DNA from: Shewanella sp. NFH-SH190041 | Lineage (GTDB): Bacteria; Pseudomonadota; Gammaproteobacteria; Enterobacterales; Shewanellaceae | DNA: 64,000 bases | Assembly: GCF_024363255.1 (NCBI RefSeq) | Contig: NZ_AP026070.1 | Span: 124,001-188,000 of the forward strand | Direction of reading: 5' to 3' | Part shown: positions 41,744 through 51,658 of the stretch, one piece after another | How positions within the stretch are numbered: the first letter of the stretch is position 1 | Layout: each line of letters begins with the position of its first letter | Position numbers and translations under genes: made by a program | Notes under the pieces: generated by a model | Told to the model about the DNA's origin: nothing | What the model saw: only the letters and a program-made list of their open reading frames with translations | Databases searched by the model: none

Positions 41744-42970
41744 TTATTGATGAATGAGCCGGCCAGCTTTGACCACATGCACCAGAGGTTGTTGTCCGAA
41801 GCTATAGGCCAGCTCTGCCGGGCTAACAATATCCCATAGGCAGAAATCCGCCTGCATGCCTTCTTTTATAATGCCAACACGATCTGAAATGGCCAATGCT
41901 TTCGCTGCGTTACGGGTCACCCCAGCTAAGGCTTCTTCGGGTGTGAGTCTGAATAGGGTGCAGCCCATATTGAGCATTAACAGCGTGGAGCAAAGTGGTG
42001 ATGAGCCGGGATTGAAATCACTGGCCAGCACCATGGGGACTTGGTATTGCCGTAGCAAGTCAATTGGCGGTAGCTGGGTTTCACGTAAAAAATAGAAGGC
42101 ACCGGGTAATAAGGTGGCACAGGTGCCGCTGTGGGCAAGGGCTTGGACACCGGGTTCATCCAGATATTCAATATGATCAACTGAGCTAGCTTCGAGCTTG
42201 GCAGCTAATTCCGCGCTGCCCATATGGCTCAGTTGCTCTGCATGTAGTTTGATGTCTAGCCCGACTGCTTTAGCCGCGCGCAGTATGCTTTCGGTTTGAG
42301 GTAAGGTGAAGGCAATTTTTTCACAAAAGACATCTACGGCGTCAGCGAGGTTTTCTGCTGTGATAGCCGGAAGGACTTGCTCAATTATCCAATTGATGTA
42401 GTCATCAGCTCGCCCCTCAAATTCCGGTGGTAATGCATGGGCGCCGAGAAAGGTGGTTACCACATCCACATGATGCAGTCGTCCTAACTCTCTGGCAACT
42501 CGCAGCATTTTCAGCTCAGTATCCATATCCAAGCCATAGCCGGATTTTATTTCAACAGTCGTTATTCCTTCTTTTGCCAAGGCGTTAAGACGTTTACGCC
42601 CAGAGTCAAACAGCTCTGCTTCAGTGGCGCGACGGGTGGCATTCACCGTCGCAAGGATCCCACCGCCAGCGTTGGCGATATCTTCGTAACTGGCTCCTTG
42701 AAGGCGCAATTCAAACTCATTGGCCCGATTACCGCCAAAAATCAGATGGGTGTGAGCGTCAATTAACCCCGGGGTTAACCAGTTACCATTGCCGCGATAC
42801 ACAGGGGTGGCCATCACATCAAATGCGGGGAGTTCACTACGGGGACCTAACCAGACAATCTGGCCATCTTTAATTGCCATCGCGGCATCATAAATCGCGC
42901 CGTAGGCCTGCGGACGTGCCGGATCCATGGTGGCGATATTTAATTCAATCCAAACTTGATCCCAATCCAT
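41744..42970 (-). CDS. hutI: Imidazolonepropionase HutI
   Basis: HutI hydrolyses imidazolone-5-propionate to N-formimino-L-glutamate, the third step of histidine breakdown. The product is 408 residues from ATG 42970 (MDWDQVWIELNIATMD), which has AAGGGGG six bases upstream. An upstream in-frame start at 43027 is not needed. Amidohydrolase metal ligands are DAHTHLIFGG, the later KLHAEQLSHMG, and DFNPGSSP near the C terminus. It is divergent from hutC-hutU-hutH, with a HutC palindrome between. No hutG or hutF is present in the window. Confidence 0.96.
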   Translation of the reverse strand: MDWDQVWIELNIATMDPARPQAYGAIYDAAMAIKDGQIVWLGPRSELPAFDVMATPVYRGNGNWLTPGLIDAHTHLIFGGNRANEFELRLQGASYEDIANAGGGILATVNATRRATEAELFDSGRKRLNALAKEGITTVEIKSGYGLDMDTELKMLRVARELGRLHHVDVVTTFLGAHALPPEFEGRADDYINWIIEQVLPAITAENLADAVDVFCEKIAFTLPQTESILRAAKAVGLDIKLHAEQLSHMGSAELAAKLEASSVDHIEYLDEPGVQALAHSGTCATLLPGAFYFLRETQLPPIDLLRQYQVPMVLASDFNPGSSPLCSTLLMLNMGCTLFRLTPEEALAGVTRNAAKALAISDRVGIIKEGMQADFCLWDIVSPAELAYSFGQQPLVHVVKAGRLIHQ

Positions 42971-43057
42971 CTTTTCCCCCTTAAGACTGCAATCGGGTAA
43001 CCACAGCCTGTCTGCGATGTTTATCATAATGTTATTAAAGTAAACTAACTTGTCTTT

Positions 43058-43073
43058 ACTTGTATATACAAGT
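43058..43073. promoter_or_regulatory. HutC operator
   Basis: ACTTGTATATACAAGT is a perfect 16-base palindrome lying between hutI and hutC. It matches the TTGTATATACAA-type site bound by HutC repressors in proteobacteria. It could regulate both the hutI and hutC-U-H directions. Confidence 0.85.
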
Positions 43074-43275
43074 TAGGATGTGATGGTATTTTCAGCATGT
43101 GTTGGCGGTTTATTTAATTGACGAGTCAGTATTAGCTCAGATGCTTTTGCTTATGCCTGCCAGTTAAGCTGCTGATTATTTTGGCTGCTGTCTTAGATGT
43201 AGATCAGGCAGTGCTAGTCCTGCGCATTGCGTAAAACGGCTAGAACATCGCTAAATTGCAATATCATGGAGCGTT

Positions 43276-44007
43276 ATGCCAGCCGCGAAATTTAATCTGA
43301 TAAAACAGCATATCATTGCCGGTATTGAAGCGGGAGACTGGCTGGAAGATACCTTGGTGCCATCAGAAAACCAGCTGGCAGAGCAGTTTAGCTGTAGTCG
43401 CATGACGGCTCGTCGCGCGCTGACAGAACTGGTGGATGCGGGAATACTCACCCGGGTGCAGGGCATTGGCACCTTTGTCGCATCCTTAACATCCCAATCC
43501 TCCATGCTGGCGATACGTAATATTGCTGATGAAATCCGGGAGCGGGGCCATGGCTATAGTGTCAAGGTGCTAAAATTAGAGCCAATATCTGCCCTACCAC
43601 CGATTGCGATTGCATTGGGGCTGGAAAGTGATAGTAGGGTATTTCACTCACTATTGCTGCACTGTGAGCAGCAGCAACCTTTGCAACTGGAAGAAAGATT
43701 CGTCAATCCGACATTGATCCCAGCTTATCTACAGCAAGATTTCAGCCGTATTACGCCACATGAGTATTTGTCCGCAATAGCACCTTTAACTGAAGCCCGT
43801 CATATTGTGGAAGCCATTGCTGCCACAGATGAACTACGCCACCAGTTAGCACTAAAACCGGGTGAGCCTTGCTTGCAGATTTTACGCCGTACCTGGTCAA
43901 GTAAAGGGGTGGTCAGCTTTGCCCGCTTAGTGCATCCCGGCAGTCGCTTCCGTATGGGGGGACACTTGACTTTTTATCCGGCTGGTCGTCAGCCGCACAA
44001 CCGCTAA
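43276..44007 (+). CDS. hutC: Histidine utilisation repressor HutC (GntR family)
   Basis: HutC represses hut genes and is released by urocanate. The 243-residue protein has an N-terminal GntR winged helix (about 5-70: LVPSENQLAEQFSCSRMTARRAL and VQGIGTFV) and a C-terminal UTRA effector domain (about 90-235). GGAG lies just before the ATG. hutU follows after about 90 bases that include a hairpin (44066-44083, CACCGGCT/AGCCGGTG). Confidence 0.95.
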   Translation: MPAAKFNLIKQHIIAGIEAGDWLEDTLVPSENQLAEQFSCSRMTARRALTELVDAGILTRVQGIGTFVASLTSQSSMLAIRNIADEIRERGHGYSVKVLKLEPISALPPIAIALGLESDSRVFHSLLLHCEQQQPLQLEERFVNPTLIPAYLQQDFSRITPHEYLSAIAPLTEARHIVEAIAATDELRHQLALKPGEPCLQILRRTWSSKGVVSFARLVHPGSRFRMGGHLTFYPAGRQPHNR

Positions 44008-44099
44008 AGCGCCGCAGAAATAGTATCGTCATACTCTACTGATGATGACGGCATGGATGTTACAGCACCGGCTTTAGCCGGTGAGCAGAGGGAATGATA

Positions 44100-45779
44100 A
44101 TGGATAAACGACACGACCCGAGCCGCCAGATCCTGGCTCCACACGGTACAGCTCTGAGCTGCAAAAGTTGGCAGACGGAAGCCGCCATGCGTATGTTGAT
44201 GAATAATTTGCATCCGGATGTGGCTGAGCGACCAGAAGATTTGGTGGTTTATGGCGGCATTGGCCGCGCCGCCCGGGACTGGCAGTGTTATGACAAGATT
44301 ATCTCGGTGCTACAGCGGCTGGAAGACGATCAGACCCTATTGGTACAGTCGGGCAAACCCGTGGGGGTCTTCAACACCCATGCTGATGCTCCCCGGGTGT
44401 TGATCGCCAATTCCAATTTAGTACCTCACTGGGCTAATTGGGAGCACTTCAATAGTCTGGATAAACAAGGGTTAGCCATGTACGGCCAGATGACTGCGGG
44501 CTCTTGGATTTATATCGGTACCCAAGGCATTGTCCAGGGCACCTATGAAACTTTTGTTGCGGTAGCGAAACAGCATTTTCAGGGGGATGCCCGGGGTCGC
44601 TGGATATTGACCGGCGGTTTGGGGGGCATGGGCGGCGCTCAACCTCTGGCCGGGACTATGGCGGGTTTTTCTGTGATTGCTTGTGAAGTGGATGAGAGTC
44701 GGATCGATTTTCGTATCCGCACCCGCTATCTGGATAAAAAAGCCCATTCATTGGATGATGCCTTGGCGATGATCAATGCTGCAGAGCGTGAAGGCGTCCC
44801 CGTTTCTGTCGGGCTGTTGGGGAATGCGGCCGATATTTTTGCAGAGCTGGTTGCGCGGCAAATTACTCCCGATGTCGTGACAGATCAAACCTCGGCCCAT
44901 GATCCGCTAAATGGCTATTTGCCCCAAGGCTGGACACTGGCGCAGGCCAAAGCAATGCGTAGTACCGATGAAGCGGTCGTGGTTCAGGCCGCTAAAGCGT
45001 CGATGGCGGTGCAGGTTACTGCGATGTTGACACTGCAGCAACGGGGCGCGGCTACGTTGGATTATGGTAATAATATCCGTCAGATGGCGTGGGAGCAGGG
45101 CGTAGAAAATGCGTTTGATTTCCCCGGTTTTGTTCCCGCTTATATTCGGCCACTATTCTGTGAAGGAATAGGGCCTTTTCGTTGGGTAGCGTTGTCAGGT
45201 GATCCCGAAGATATTTATAAAACTGATCGCAAAGTGAAAGCGTTGATCCCAGATGATCCCCATCTGCATAACTGGTTGGATATGGCCAAGGATCGGATCG
45301 CCTTTCAGGGGTTGCCCGCTAGGATCTGCTGGGTGGGGCTAAAAGATCGCGCCCGTTTGGCATTGGCATTTAACGAGATGGTTCGTAGCGGTGAGCTCAG
45401 TGCTCCTGTGGTGATCGGGCGGGATCATCTGGACTCGGGGTCGGTTGCCAGCCCTAACCGGGAAACCGAGGCCATGCTGGACGGATCGGATGCGGTATCT
45501 GACTGGCCATTACTTAATGCGCTGCTCAATACTGCCGGTGGGGCGACTTGGGTTTCCTTGCACCATGGTGGTGGGGTAGGGATGGGCTTTTCCCAGCACT
45601 CCGGGGTGGTGATTTGCTGTGATGGCACAGAGGCGGCTGCCCGCCGCATTGGGCGGGTATTGTGGAATGATCCCGCTACCGGCGTGATGCGCCATGCTGA
45701 TGCGGGCTATGACATTGCCCAGCGCTGCGCCCGGGAGCAAGGGCTTGATCTGCCGATGTGGCCACAGGGGGATGAATAA
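44100..45779 (+). CDS. hutU: Urocanate hydratase HutU
   Basis: HutU converts urocanate to imidazolone-5-propionate with a tightly bound NAD+ as electrophile. The product is 559 residues. The start is ATG 44100 (MDKRHDPSR), because AGAGGG is seven bases upstream; the ATG at 44094 is too close to that site. The NAD-binding segment is [19 protein letters not shown]. The C-terminal [11 protein letters not shown] region holds a conserved cysteine. hutH starts one base after the stop. Confidence 0.97.
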   Translation: MDKRHDPSRQILAPHGTALSCKSWQTEAAMRMLMNNLHPDVAERPEDLVVYGGIGRAARDWQCYDKIISVLQRLEDDQTLLVQSGKPVGVFNTHADAPRVLIANSNLVPHWANWEHFNSLDKQGLAMYGQMTAGSWIYIGTQGIVQGTYETFVAVAKQHFQGDARGRWILTGGLGGMGGAQPLAGTMAGFSVIACEVDESRIDFRIRTRYLDKKAHSLDDALAMINAAEREGVPVSVGLLGNAADIFAELVARQITPDVVTDQTSAHDPLNGYLPQGWTLAQAKAMRSTDEAVVVQAAKASMAVQVTAMLTLQQRGAATLDYGNNIRQMAWEQGVENAFDFPGFVPAYIRPLFCEGIGPFRWVALSGDPEDIYKTDRKVKALIPDDPHLHNWLDMAKDRIAFQGLPARICWVGLKDRARLALAFNEMVRSGELSAPVVIGRDHLDSGSVASPNRETEAMLDGSDAVSDWPLLNALLNTAGGATWVSLHHGGGVGMGFSQHSGVVICCDGTEAAARRIGRVLWNDPATGVMRHADAGYDIAQRCAREQGLDLPMWPQGDE

Positions 45780-45780
45780 G

Positions 45781-47316
45781 ATGAATCATATTGAAATTCA
45801 ACCCGGTAGCCTGACATTGGCGCAGCTGCGGCAAATCAGCCGCCGTACCATGACAGTATCTTTGTGTCGGGATGCTGTGGCTGAAATCGATCGCAGCGCC
45901 GCGACGGTGCAGCAGGTACTAGATGAAGGGCGTACGGTGTACGGCATTAATACCGGTTTTGGCTTGTTGGCTAGTACCCGAATCGCTCCGGCTGATTTAC
46001 AGTTGCTGCAACGCTCAATTGTGCTGTCCCATGCTGCTGGTACCGGTGACTATATGGCTGATGCCACAGTGCGACTGATGATGGTGTTAAAGATTAATTC
46101 TCTATCCCGGGGTTATTCTGGCATTCGTTTACAGGTGATTGAGTTTTTGATTGCTCTGCTCAATGCCGGTGTGTATCCCTGTGTGCCGGAAAAAGGCTCT
46201 GTGGGGGCTTCCGGTGATTTAGCCCCGTTGGCGCATATGTGTCTGCCCTTGTTGGGCGAAGGGGAAGTGCGTTATCAGGGCCAAGTGCTGCCAGCATCTC
46301 GGGGGTTGGAGATTGCCGGCTTATCGCCGCTTGAACTTGCCGCCAAAGAGGGGCTGGCGCTCCTTAATGGCACTCAGGCATCCACCGCATTAGCGCTGGA
46401 AGGGCTGTTTGCGGCGGAGGATCTGTTTGCATCCGGCGCTGTGGTGGGGGCAATGAGCGTGGAAGCTGCCATGGGCAGCCGCAGTCCATTTGATGCCCGT
46501 ATCCATGCTATTCGCGGGCAGCAGGGGCAAATTGATGCTGCGGCAGTATTTCGTCACCTGTTGGGGGATACTTCTGAAATCAGCCTGAGCCATATTGATT
46601 GCGATCGGGTGCAAGACCCGTATTCACTGCGTTGTCAACCCCAGGTGATGGGAGCTTGTCTGACTCAGTTGCGCCAAGCGTCGCAAGTGTTAGTGGCAGA
46701 AGCCAATGGGGTGACGGACAACCCGCTGGTGTTTACCGATAATGGCGACATTATTTCCGGTGGTAATTTCCATGCCGAGCCGGTTGCGATGGCCGCAGAT
46801 AATTTAGCCCTGGCTATCGCTGAGTTAGGTGCCATTGCCGAGCGGCGTATTGCCCTCTTGATTGATGCTAACCTGTCTAAGTTGCCGCCCTTTTTAGTGG
46901 AGAACGGCGGGGTTAATTCCGGTTTTATGATTGCCCAAGTGACTGCTGCGGCGTTGGCGTCGGAAAATAAAACCTTGGCGCACCCGGCCAGTGTTGATAG
47001 TTTGCCCACATCGGCAAATCAGGAAGATCATGTTTCCATGGCGACCTTTGCTGCCCGGCGGCTCCGAGAGATGGCGGCCAATAGCCGTGGCGTATTGGCC
47101 GTGGAGTTATTAGCTGCGGCGCAAGGATTAGATTTTCGGGCTCCTTTGGCGCCATCTGTACCGGTAGCAGAGGCAAAAGCAGAGTTACGTCGCTTGGTGC
47201 CTTACTATGATAAAGACAGGTACTTCGGCCCAGATATCAGTGCTGCAACGGAGTTGCTGGGAGAGGCCAGTTTTAACCGTTTTATGCCACCCGGTATTTT
47301 GCCCAGTTTGTCGTAA
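45781..47316 (+). CDS. hutH: Histidine ammonia-lyase HutH
   Basis: HutH deaminates L-histidine to urocanate. The product is 511 residues from ATG 45781, directly after hut[16 protein letters not shown] contains the Ala-Ser-Gly triad that cyclises to the MIO electrophile. [11 protein letters not shown] and the C-terminal [12 protein letters not shown] are further family motifs. The frame is open upstream to 45694 inside hutU, which is overlap, not coding. A strong bidirectional-looking terminator follows. Confidence 0.97.
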   Translation: MNHIEIQPGSLTLAQLRQISRRTMTVSLCRDAVAEIDRSAATVQQVLDEGRTVYGINTGFGLLASTRIAPADLQLLQRSIVLSHAAGTGDYMADATVRLMMVLKINSLSRGYSGIRLQVIEFLIALLNAGVYPCVPEKGSVGASGDLAPLAHMCLPLLGEGEVRYQGQVLPASRGLEIAGLSPLELAAKEGLALLNGTQASTALALEGLFAAEDLFASGAVVGAMSVEAAMGSRSPFDARIHAIRGQQGQIDAAAVFRHLLGDTSEISLSHIDCDRVQDPYSLRCQPQVMGACLTQLRQASQVLVAEANGVTDNPLVFTDNGDIISGGNFHAEPVAMAADNLALAIAELGAIAERRIALLIDANLSKLPPFLVENGGVNSGFMIAQVTAAALASENKTLAHPASVDSLPTSANQEDHVSMATFAARRLREMAANSRGVLAVELLAAAQGLDFRAPLAPSVPVAEAKAELRRLVPYYDKDRYFGPDISAATELLGEASFNRFMPPGILPSLS

Positions 47317-47330
47317 TCGCTAATGCGATA

Positions 47331-47371
47331 AATAAAAACGCCCCTGTTATAAATACAGGGGCGTTTTTATT
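47331..47371. terminator. Terminator after hutH
   Basis: A long perfect stem AATAAAAACGCCCCTGT / ACAGGGGCGTTTTTATT with a seven-base loop. It can serve hutH and the convergent channel gene. Confidence 0.92.
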
Positions 47372-47431
47372 TATCGGTGGCTAATTTGAGACTATCTATC
47401 GTCTCAGATAGCTGCGGTGAGGATAGCGGAA

Positions 47432-48700
47432 TTAATGCTTCGCCTCGGCAGTATTAATCGCCCGCATGTCATCCCCGGTTGGTGTCTGGAATGGCTTAAG
47501 ACCGAACTCAGGCAAAATGCTGTAGATATGATCGAACAAATCCGCTTGAATATCTTCGTAATACGCCCAGCGGGTGTCATTAATAAAGACGTAGATCTGG
47601 ATTGGCAGCCCAGTTGGTCCTGGCTCTAATTGACGTACCAGCATAGTCATATCTTTACGTGTTTTATCGCTGCGCAGCAGATACTCTTTCATGTAAGCCC
47701 TGAAGGTGCCCACATTGGTCAGATAGCGGCCATTGGCTGGATCTCCACTGTCCTCAATGCCTTGATTCGCATCGGCCAGTTCCCGTTTTTTCTCTGCCAG
47801 ATAATCTTTCAGTAGGTTGATACGCTCTAAACGATTGATATCCTCGGTTGTCAGGAAGCGGATAGAGTTAACATCTAGGTTCACCGCCCGGGTAATGCGG
47901 CGCCCACCTGATTCAGACATGCCGCGCCAGTTTTTAAAGGCATCTTGCACCAAGGCATAAGCCGGGATCATGGTTAGCGTGTTATCCCAGTTGCGTACTT
48001 TCACAGTGGTCAGAGAGATTTCGGCAATTGAGCCATTGGCACCGTATTTATCCATTTGGATCCAGTCGCCTTGGCTCACCATACGATTAGCCGCCAGTTG
48101 GATCCCGGCGACAAAACCTAAAATGGTGTCGCGGAATACCAACATCACCAAACCGGTGGCAACACCTAAGCCGCTGAGGAAGTAAACCGGTGATTGATCC
48201 GCCAAAATGGAAATGCAGACGATGACACAGACAAAGAACAGGAACAGCTTGAACAACTGAACAAAACTTTTGATTGGCATCCGGCGACTGACCAGATTGA
48301 TATCCGCAATTTCATTCGCTGCATCCAGTGCCGCATAGGCTGCGCGGATCATCATCACCACAATGGCTACGCTAAGGAGCCGGTCGATCACACTGGATAG
48401 CAAAGTGTAATCTTGCAGGGCTATAGGTACTAACAGGTTGACGACTAAAGCCGGTACTAGCATTGCCAGTTTTTCCATCACGCCGTAATGCATAAAGCTA
48501 TCATCCCAGGTAGCTTTAGAGCGCTTGATCACCATGTTAATGGCACGGATAACCACACGGCGTACAATCAGATAGGCCAATAAGGCAAGTAGTAAACTGG
48601 CAATTACTAGGATAAGGGTTGGCATCCCTGATGAGGGCTGGATGTTAATTCCTGTGGCACTGAGCCATTGGGTGATATCCATTCTCAGGTTGTGGTCCAA
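47432..48700 (-). CDS. MscS-family mechanosensitive channel (YbdG-like)
   Basis: A 422-residue channel with about five N-terminal helices. The pore helix and beta domain of the MscS fold follow, seen in GLGVATGLVMLVFRDTILGFVAGIQLA (in part: LVFRDTILGFVAG), GDWIQMDKYGANGSIAEISL and VRNWDNTLTMIPAYALV. The length and C-terminal domain resemble E. coli YbdG. The TTG start at 48700 has GGAGAAG at ideal spacing; ATG 48682 (six residues later) is the alternative. It sits between the hut and lateral-flagellar blocks. Confidence 0.92.
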   Translation of the reverse strand: MDHNLRMDITQWLSATGINIQPSSGMPTLILVIASLLLALLAYLIVRRVVIRAINMVIKRSKATWDDSFMHYGVMEKLAMLVPALVVNLLVPIALQDYTLLSSVIDRLLSVAIVVMMIRAAYAALDAANEIADINLVSRRMPIKSFVQLFKLFLFFVCVIVCISILADQSPVYFLSGLGVATGLVMLVFRDTILGFVAGIQLAANRMVSQGDWIQMDKYGANGSIAEISLTTVKVRNWDNTLTMIPAYALVQDAFKNWRGMSESGGRRITRAVNLDVNSIRFLTTEDINRLERINLLKDYLAEKKRELADANQGIEDSGDPANGRYLTNVGTFRAYMKEYLLRSDKTRKDMTMLVRQLEPGPTGLPIQIYVFINDTRWAYYEDIQADLFDHIYSILPEFGLKPFQTPTGDDMRAINTAEAKH

Positions 48701-48914
48701 AATGACTTCTCCATTTAATGCTTGGTCAGAGGTTGTAGCTATTTTAAGCAGATTTTCTTTTTGGTACAGCGACTTCAGTTATATTATCCCGATGAGATTA
48801 ATTGAACCGGTGAGAGAAATATCAATTGAATCAACTCACTTTATACCGTTCGATGACAGATATTAGCGGATCAGAAATCAGCTCGGGCGAGTGAGAACTG
48901 ACACGGCTATCACA

Positions 48915-48942
48915 ATACCCCCGTCATCGGTTGACAACGGGG
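48915..48942. repeat. Inverted repeat downstream of fliB
   Basis: ACCCCCGT and ACGGGGGC flank a 12-base loop just after the fliB stop. There is no T-run, so a terminator role is uncertain. Confidence 0.4.
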
Positions 48943-48972
48943 GCGCAGCTGTTGATACCGTGTTTTCGCGGT

Positions 48973-50151
48973 TTATTGATATTGGGTGTGTAGCAAACTG
49001 ATCATTGCGCCGACATCGGTAAACCCGGCTTCATCCAGCAACTCAGTGATAAAACGGCTGAAATTTTTATCATGCTGACGCTTGGTATGATAAACCTGAA
49101 AGCACAATACAACATCATCTTGCGTTAATGTTCCTTTACTACTGGCCAACGCGGCGAGATAACAACGCAGCATAAAGGCATCGAGGACCATTAAGCGGAA
49201 AGAGTCAGTGGGAGACAGCTTTTCAATCACCGGGAAATTCATGTTGTACAGGTAGTAGAACAGATAACGGTGGAATAGCTGTGGGTGTTCAGCCAATGCA
49301 GGCTTGGCCACAGTTTCCCAAGCTTTATTCAGTTGATTCATACCGTCGGGTAGCTCGGTTAGAGCCAGTACAGCATTATGGATTTGTTCAAAACGTTGCC
49401 GGCCGCGATTTACCGCATTAGTGACCAGAAACTTGTGAGTTGATACAAAAGCATGTTCCTGATGACTGATATCATTCGCAAAATTAGCAAAATGTTGTTG
49501 CAGGGTGTCATTGGCAATCAACTGTTCTAATTGAGTCGCTATTTGCTCGATTTGATTGCTGTCTGCTTGTCTCTGTTTTACCGTTTCTGCGGTATTAGTC
49601 AAAATACCGATTGCCAGCAATGCCTGCTCCCAACTTAACGCTGGGTTCAATAATAGGGAGATCGCATGGTGATGAGTTTGGGTTTGCCAAGATGGAATGG
49701 TTGCTATATTCAGGTGCTTACCACTTGGCAGGCGTTCAAAACTGAAAGCATCAGGATAAAACAACACGCAGCGGGCTGCTTCTGGACAGGATAGGGAGAG
49801 ACTTTCATATTTATCACTCCCCTGTTGACGTGTGAGTCGAGGATAGGTTTTACAGGTATGGCTCAATAGTTCATGGCCACCCTTAGCATGGATTTCGCAA
49901 AGATCGCCGTCAGTTAGAAACGGGCAGCCCCCATCTGGTCGCAGTTTAATAACCGCCCATTGTGTATCGTCTTTTTTTATTTTAGTCATCGCACTATCGG
50001 CTTTAACTCTTAGCTCTGGATGCTGACAAGTTTTTCGGTAGCTCTGTTTATCAATCGTAATGCTCCAGTTGTAACAGCAGCTGTCTTCACAGTCAGTGGC
50101 AATACAGTGAAAGGCTTTAACAAAGCCGGGGCGAATTAACCAAGATTCCAT
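48973..50151 (-). CDS. fliB: Flagellin lysine-N-methylase FliB
   Basis: FliB methylates surface lysines of flagellin. The product is about 392 residues from ATG 50151 (MESWLIRPGFVKAFHC). GAGG lies eight bases upstream of that ATG; the open frame to 50241 is not used. The N-terminal cysteine pattern FHCIATDCEDSCCYNWSI, then GGCPFLTDGDLCEIHAKGG, TCKTYPR and LSCPEAARCV matches the FliB family. Those cysteines are reported to hold a [4Fe-4S] cluster needed for methyl transfer in Salmonella. It follows the lateral motor operon, so the four flagellins nearby are the likely targets. Confidence 0.87.
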   Translation of the reverse strand: MESWLIRPGFVKAFHCIATDCEDSCCYNWSITIDKQSYRKTCQHPELRVKADSAMTKIKKDDTQWAVIKLRPDGGCPFLTDGDLCEIHAKGGHELLSHTCKTYPRLTRQQGSDKYESLSLSCPEAARCVLFYPDAFSFERLPSGKHLNIATIPSWQTQTHHHAISLLLNPALSWEQALLAIGILTNTAETVKQRQADSNQIEQIATQLEQLIANDTLQQHFANFANDISHQEHAFVSTHKFLVTNAVNRGRQRFEQIHNAVLALTELPDGMNQLNKAWETVAKPALAEHPQLFHRYLFYYLYNMNFPVIEKLSPTDSFRLMVLDAFMLRCYLAALASSKGTLTQDDVVLCFQVYHTKRQHDKNFSRFITELLDEAGFTDVGAMISLLHTQYQ

Positions 50152-50195
50152 GGGGGTACCTCGTTGGGGTGGCAAGTGGGGGGAGGAGATAAAAG

Positions 50196-50230
50196 ATTGC
50201 TCCTCAAAAGGGGATGACTTGAGGAGCAAT
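50196..50230 (-). terminator. Terminator-like hairpin between the PilZ gene and fliB
   Basis: A perfect 12-base stem ATTGCTCCTCAA / TTGAGGAGCAAT, followed on the minus strand by TCTTTTAT. It may end or attenuate the fliD-motB-pilZ transcript before fliB. Confidence 0.7.
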
Positions 50231-50258
50231 AAAATAATCAAACTGATCAGGCTAAGCG

Positions 50259-50660
50259 TTAGCGCATTCGTCCCAGTCGGTAGTGGTTGCGAAGTTGTCT
50301 GGCTTTAGCCATAGTTGTGCGCAGTACATGACGGTCGACGTTAAGATAACTGGCACCATAAAACATCAATGGTCCCTGAATCTGTCGTCCGTGGGTAATG
50401 GTGACAGGCAGCTCAATATCATCAAAGCGGATAATCAGCTCTTGTCCTAAGCGTAATTGCGCGCTGCTAATCAGGCCGACGCCACCACGACTGATATCTT
50501 TGATATTGGCAATACCGAGTTTTCCCGGTCGCCACCAAGGGCGATGCACTAAATCAACTGTAATACCGTCACAGGCTTGCAGAATATCGCCAGCCTCATT
50601 GACGCGTAAACTGTATCTTGGATAACGACGCTTATGTTGTTCAGCTTGGTTATCACTCAT
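50259..50660 (-). CDS. Single-domain PilZ protein (cyclic-di-GMP receptor)
   Basis: A 133-residue protein with a PilZ domain. The RxxxR motif lies in KRRYPRYSLRV near the N terminus, and the D/NxSxxG motif is IKDISRGGVGLIS. Together these bind cyclic-di-GMP. The gene starts five bases after the motB-like stop, so it belongs to the lateral motor operon. A YcgR-like brake on the lateral motor is a reasonable inference, although the YcgR-N domain is absent. Confidence 0.88.
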   Translation of the reverse strand: MSDNQAEQHKRRYPRYSLRVNEAGDILQACDGITVDLVHRPWWRPGKLGIANIKDISRGGVGLISSAQLRLGQELIIRFDDIELPVTITHGRQIQGPLMFYGASYLNVDRHVLRTTMAKARQLRNHYRLGRMR

Positions 50661-50665
50661 ATTGG

Positions 50666-51658
50666 TTATAACTCCAGATGAGATGTCGCCTGAGGGTAGC
50701 GGGCGATAGGCTGGTTAGCCGCAGCAATTTTCTCAGCCTTAGGCACTATACTGCCTGATAGCATACTACTCAGTTGATCTGATGCTTGTTTTGTCAGAAC
50801 CAAAATTTCGATGCGTCTGTTTTCCGGGCTGTCTGGTGCACTTGGTACCGCGGGTACCCGATCAGCCATACCATTGACTTCCAATACTTGATTGGATGTG
50901 ACGCCACCAAATTGCAATGTGCGGCGGGCAACCAGTGCACGAGCAGCAGATAGATCCCAGTTAGAATATCGATGACCTACGTAAGGTAGTGCATCGGTAT
51001 GGCCAGAAATAATCAGTTGGTTTTTCACCTGATGCAGCAGGGGAGCCAATGCCAAGAGTAAATCTTGGAAGTAAGGTTGCATCTGCGCCTGGCCTACTTT
51101 AAACATGGCCTTGCGTTTACTGTCATGAATGCGGATACGAATACCTTGAGGCACAATCTGTAGGGAAACGTTGGCCCCCATATGGGCATTTTTCACCGCT
51201 TTATTGATCTGTTTGGCCAGTACTTCCAGTTGCGCTTGGTTGGCAAAGGTGCCCGGGATCAGGGTTTTTAGATCTGTTCCCTGTCCAGCCATGGCCGCTT
51301 GACTACCTTCTGGAATTTGGCTGAACATGGAATTGCCTGCTCTCGCTACTCCATTTTGTGGCGTATTTGATGGCGTTTGAGTCGCTCGGGCATGCCCTTC
51401 CAGATCTAACAACGATGGGTTGTTGGCAATATCAAATGGGTTCATCTGTCCAACCGACAGAATGCCGCCATTCATATATTGCACCACAATTTTGCGCTCT
51501 TTAGGATCAGCAACCTGCATGATCCATAACACCATAAACAGTGCCATCATTGCCAAGGTAAAGTCGGCAAACGCTACCTTCCATGCACCACCATGGGCCG
51601 CGTGTTTTTTCCCCCGCGGCCGTTTTTTGATGATTATTGGTTCGTTTCTTGGTGCCAT
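50666..51658 (-). CDS. motB: Lateral flagellar stator protein MotB/LafU
   Basis: A 330-residue stator B subunit. It has a basic cytoplasmic N terminus, one transmembrane helix with the essential proton- or ion-binding aspartate at exactly position 32 (AFADFTLAMMALFMVLW), a plug and linker region, and an OmpA-like peptidoglycan-binding domain (about 195-300: IISGHTDALPYVG and SPENRRIEILV). Its ATG overlaps the motA stop (TAATG). It corresponds to LafU in the lateral system. Ion specificity (H+ or Na+) is not decided by the sequence I can read. Confidence 0.95.
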   Translation of the reverse strand: MAPRNEPIIIKKRPRGKKHAAHGGAWKVAFADFTLAMMALFMVLWIMQVADPKERKIVVQYMNGGILSVGQMNPFDIANNPSLLDLEGHARATQTPSNTPQNGVARAGNSMFSQIPEGSQAAMAGQGTDLKTLIPGTFANQAQLEVLAKQINKAVKNAHMGANVSLQIVPQGIRIRIHDSKRKAMFKVGQAQMQPYFQDLLLALAPLLHQVKNQLIISGHTDALPYVGHRYSNWDLSAARALVARRTLQFGGVTSNQVLEVNGMADRVPAVPSAPDSPENRRIEILVLTKQASDQLSSMLSGSIVPKAEKIAAANQPIARYPQATSHLEL

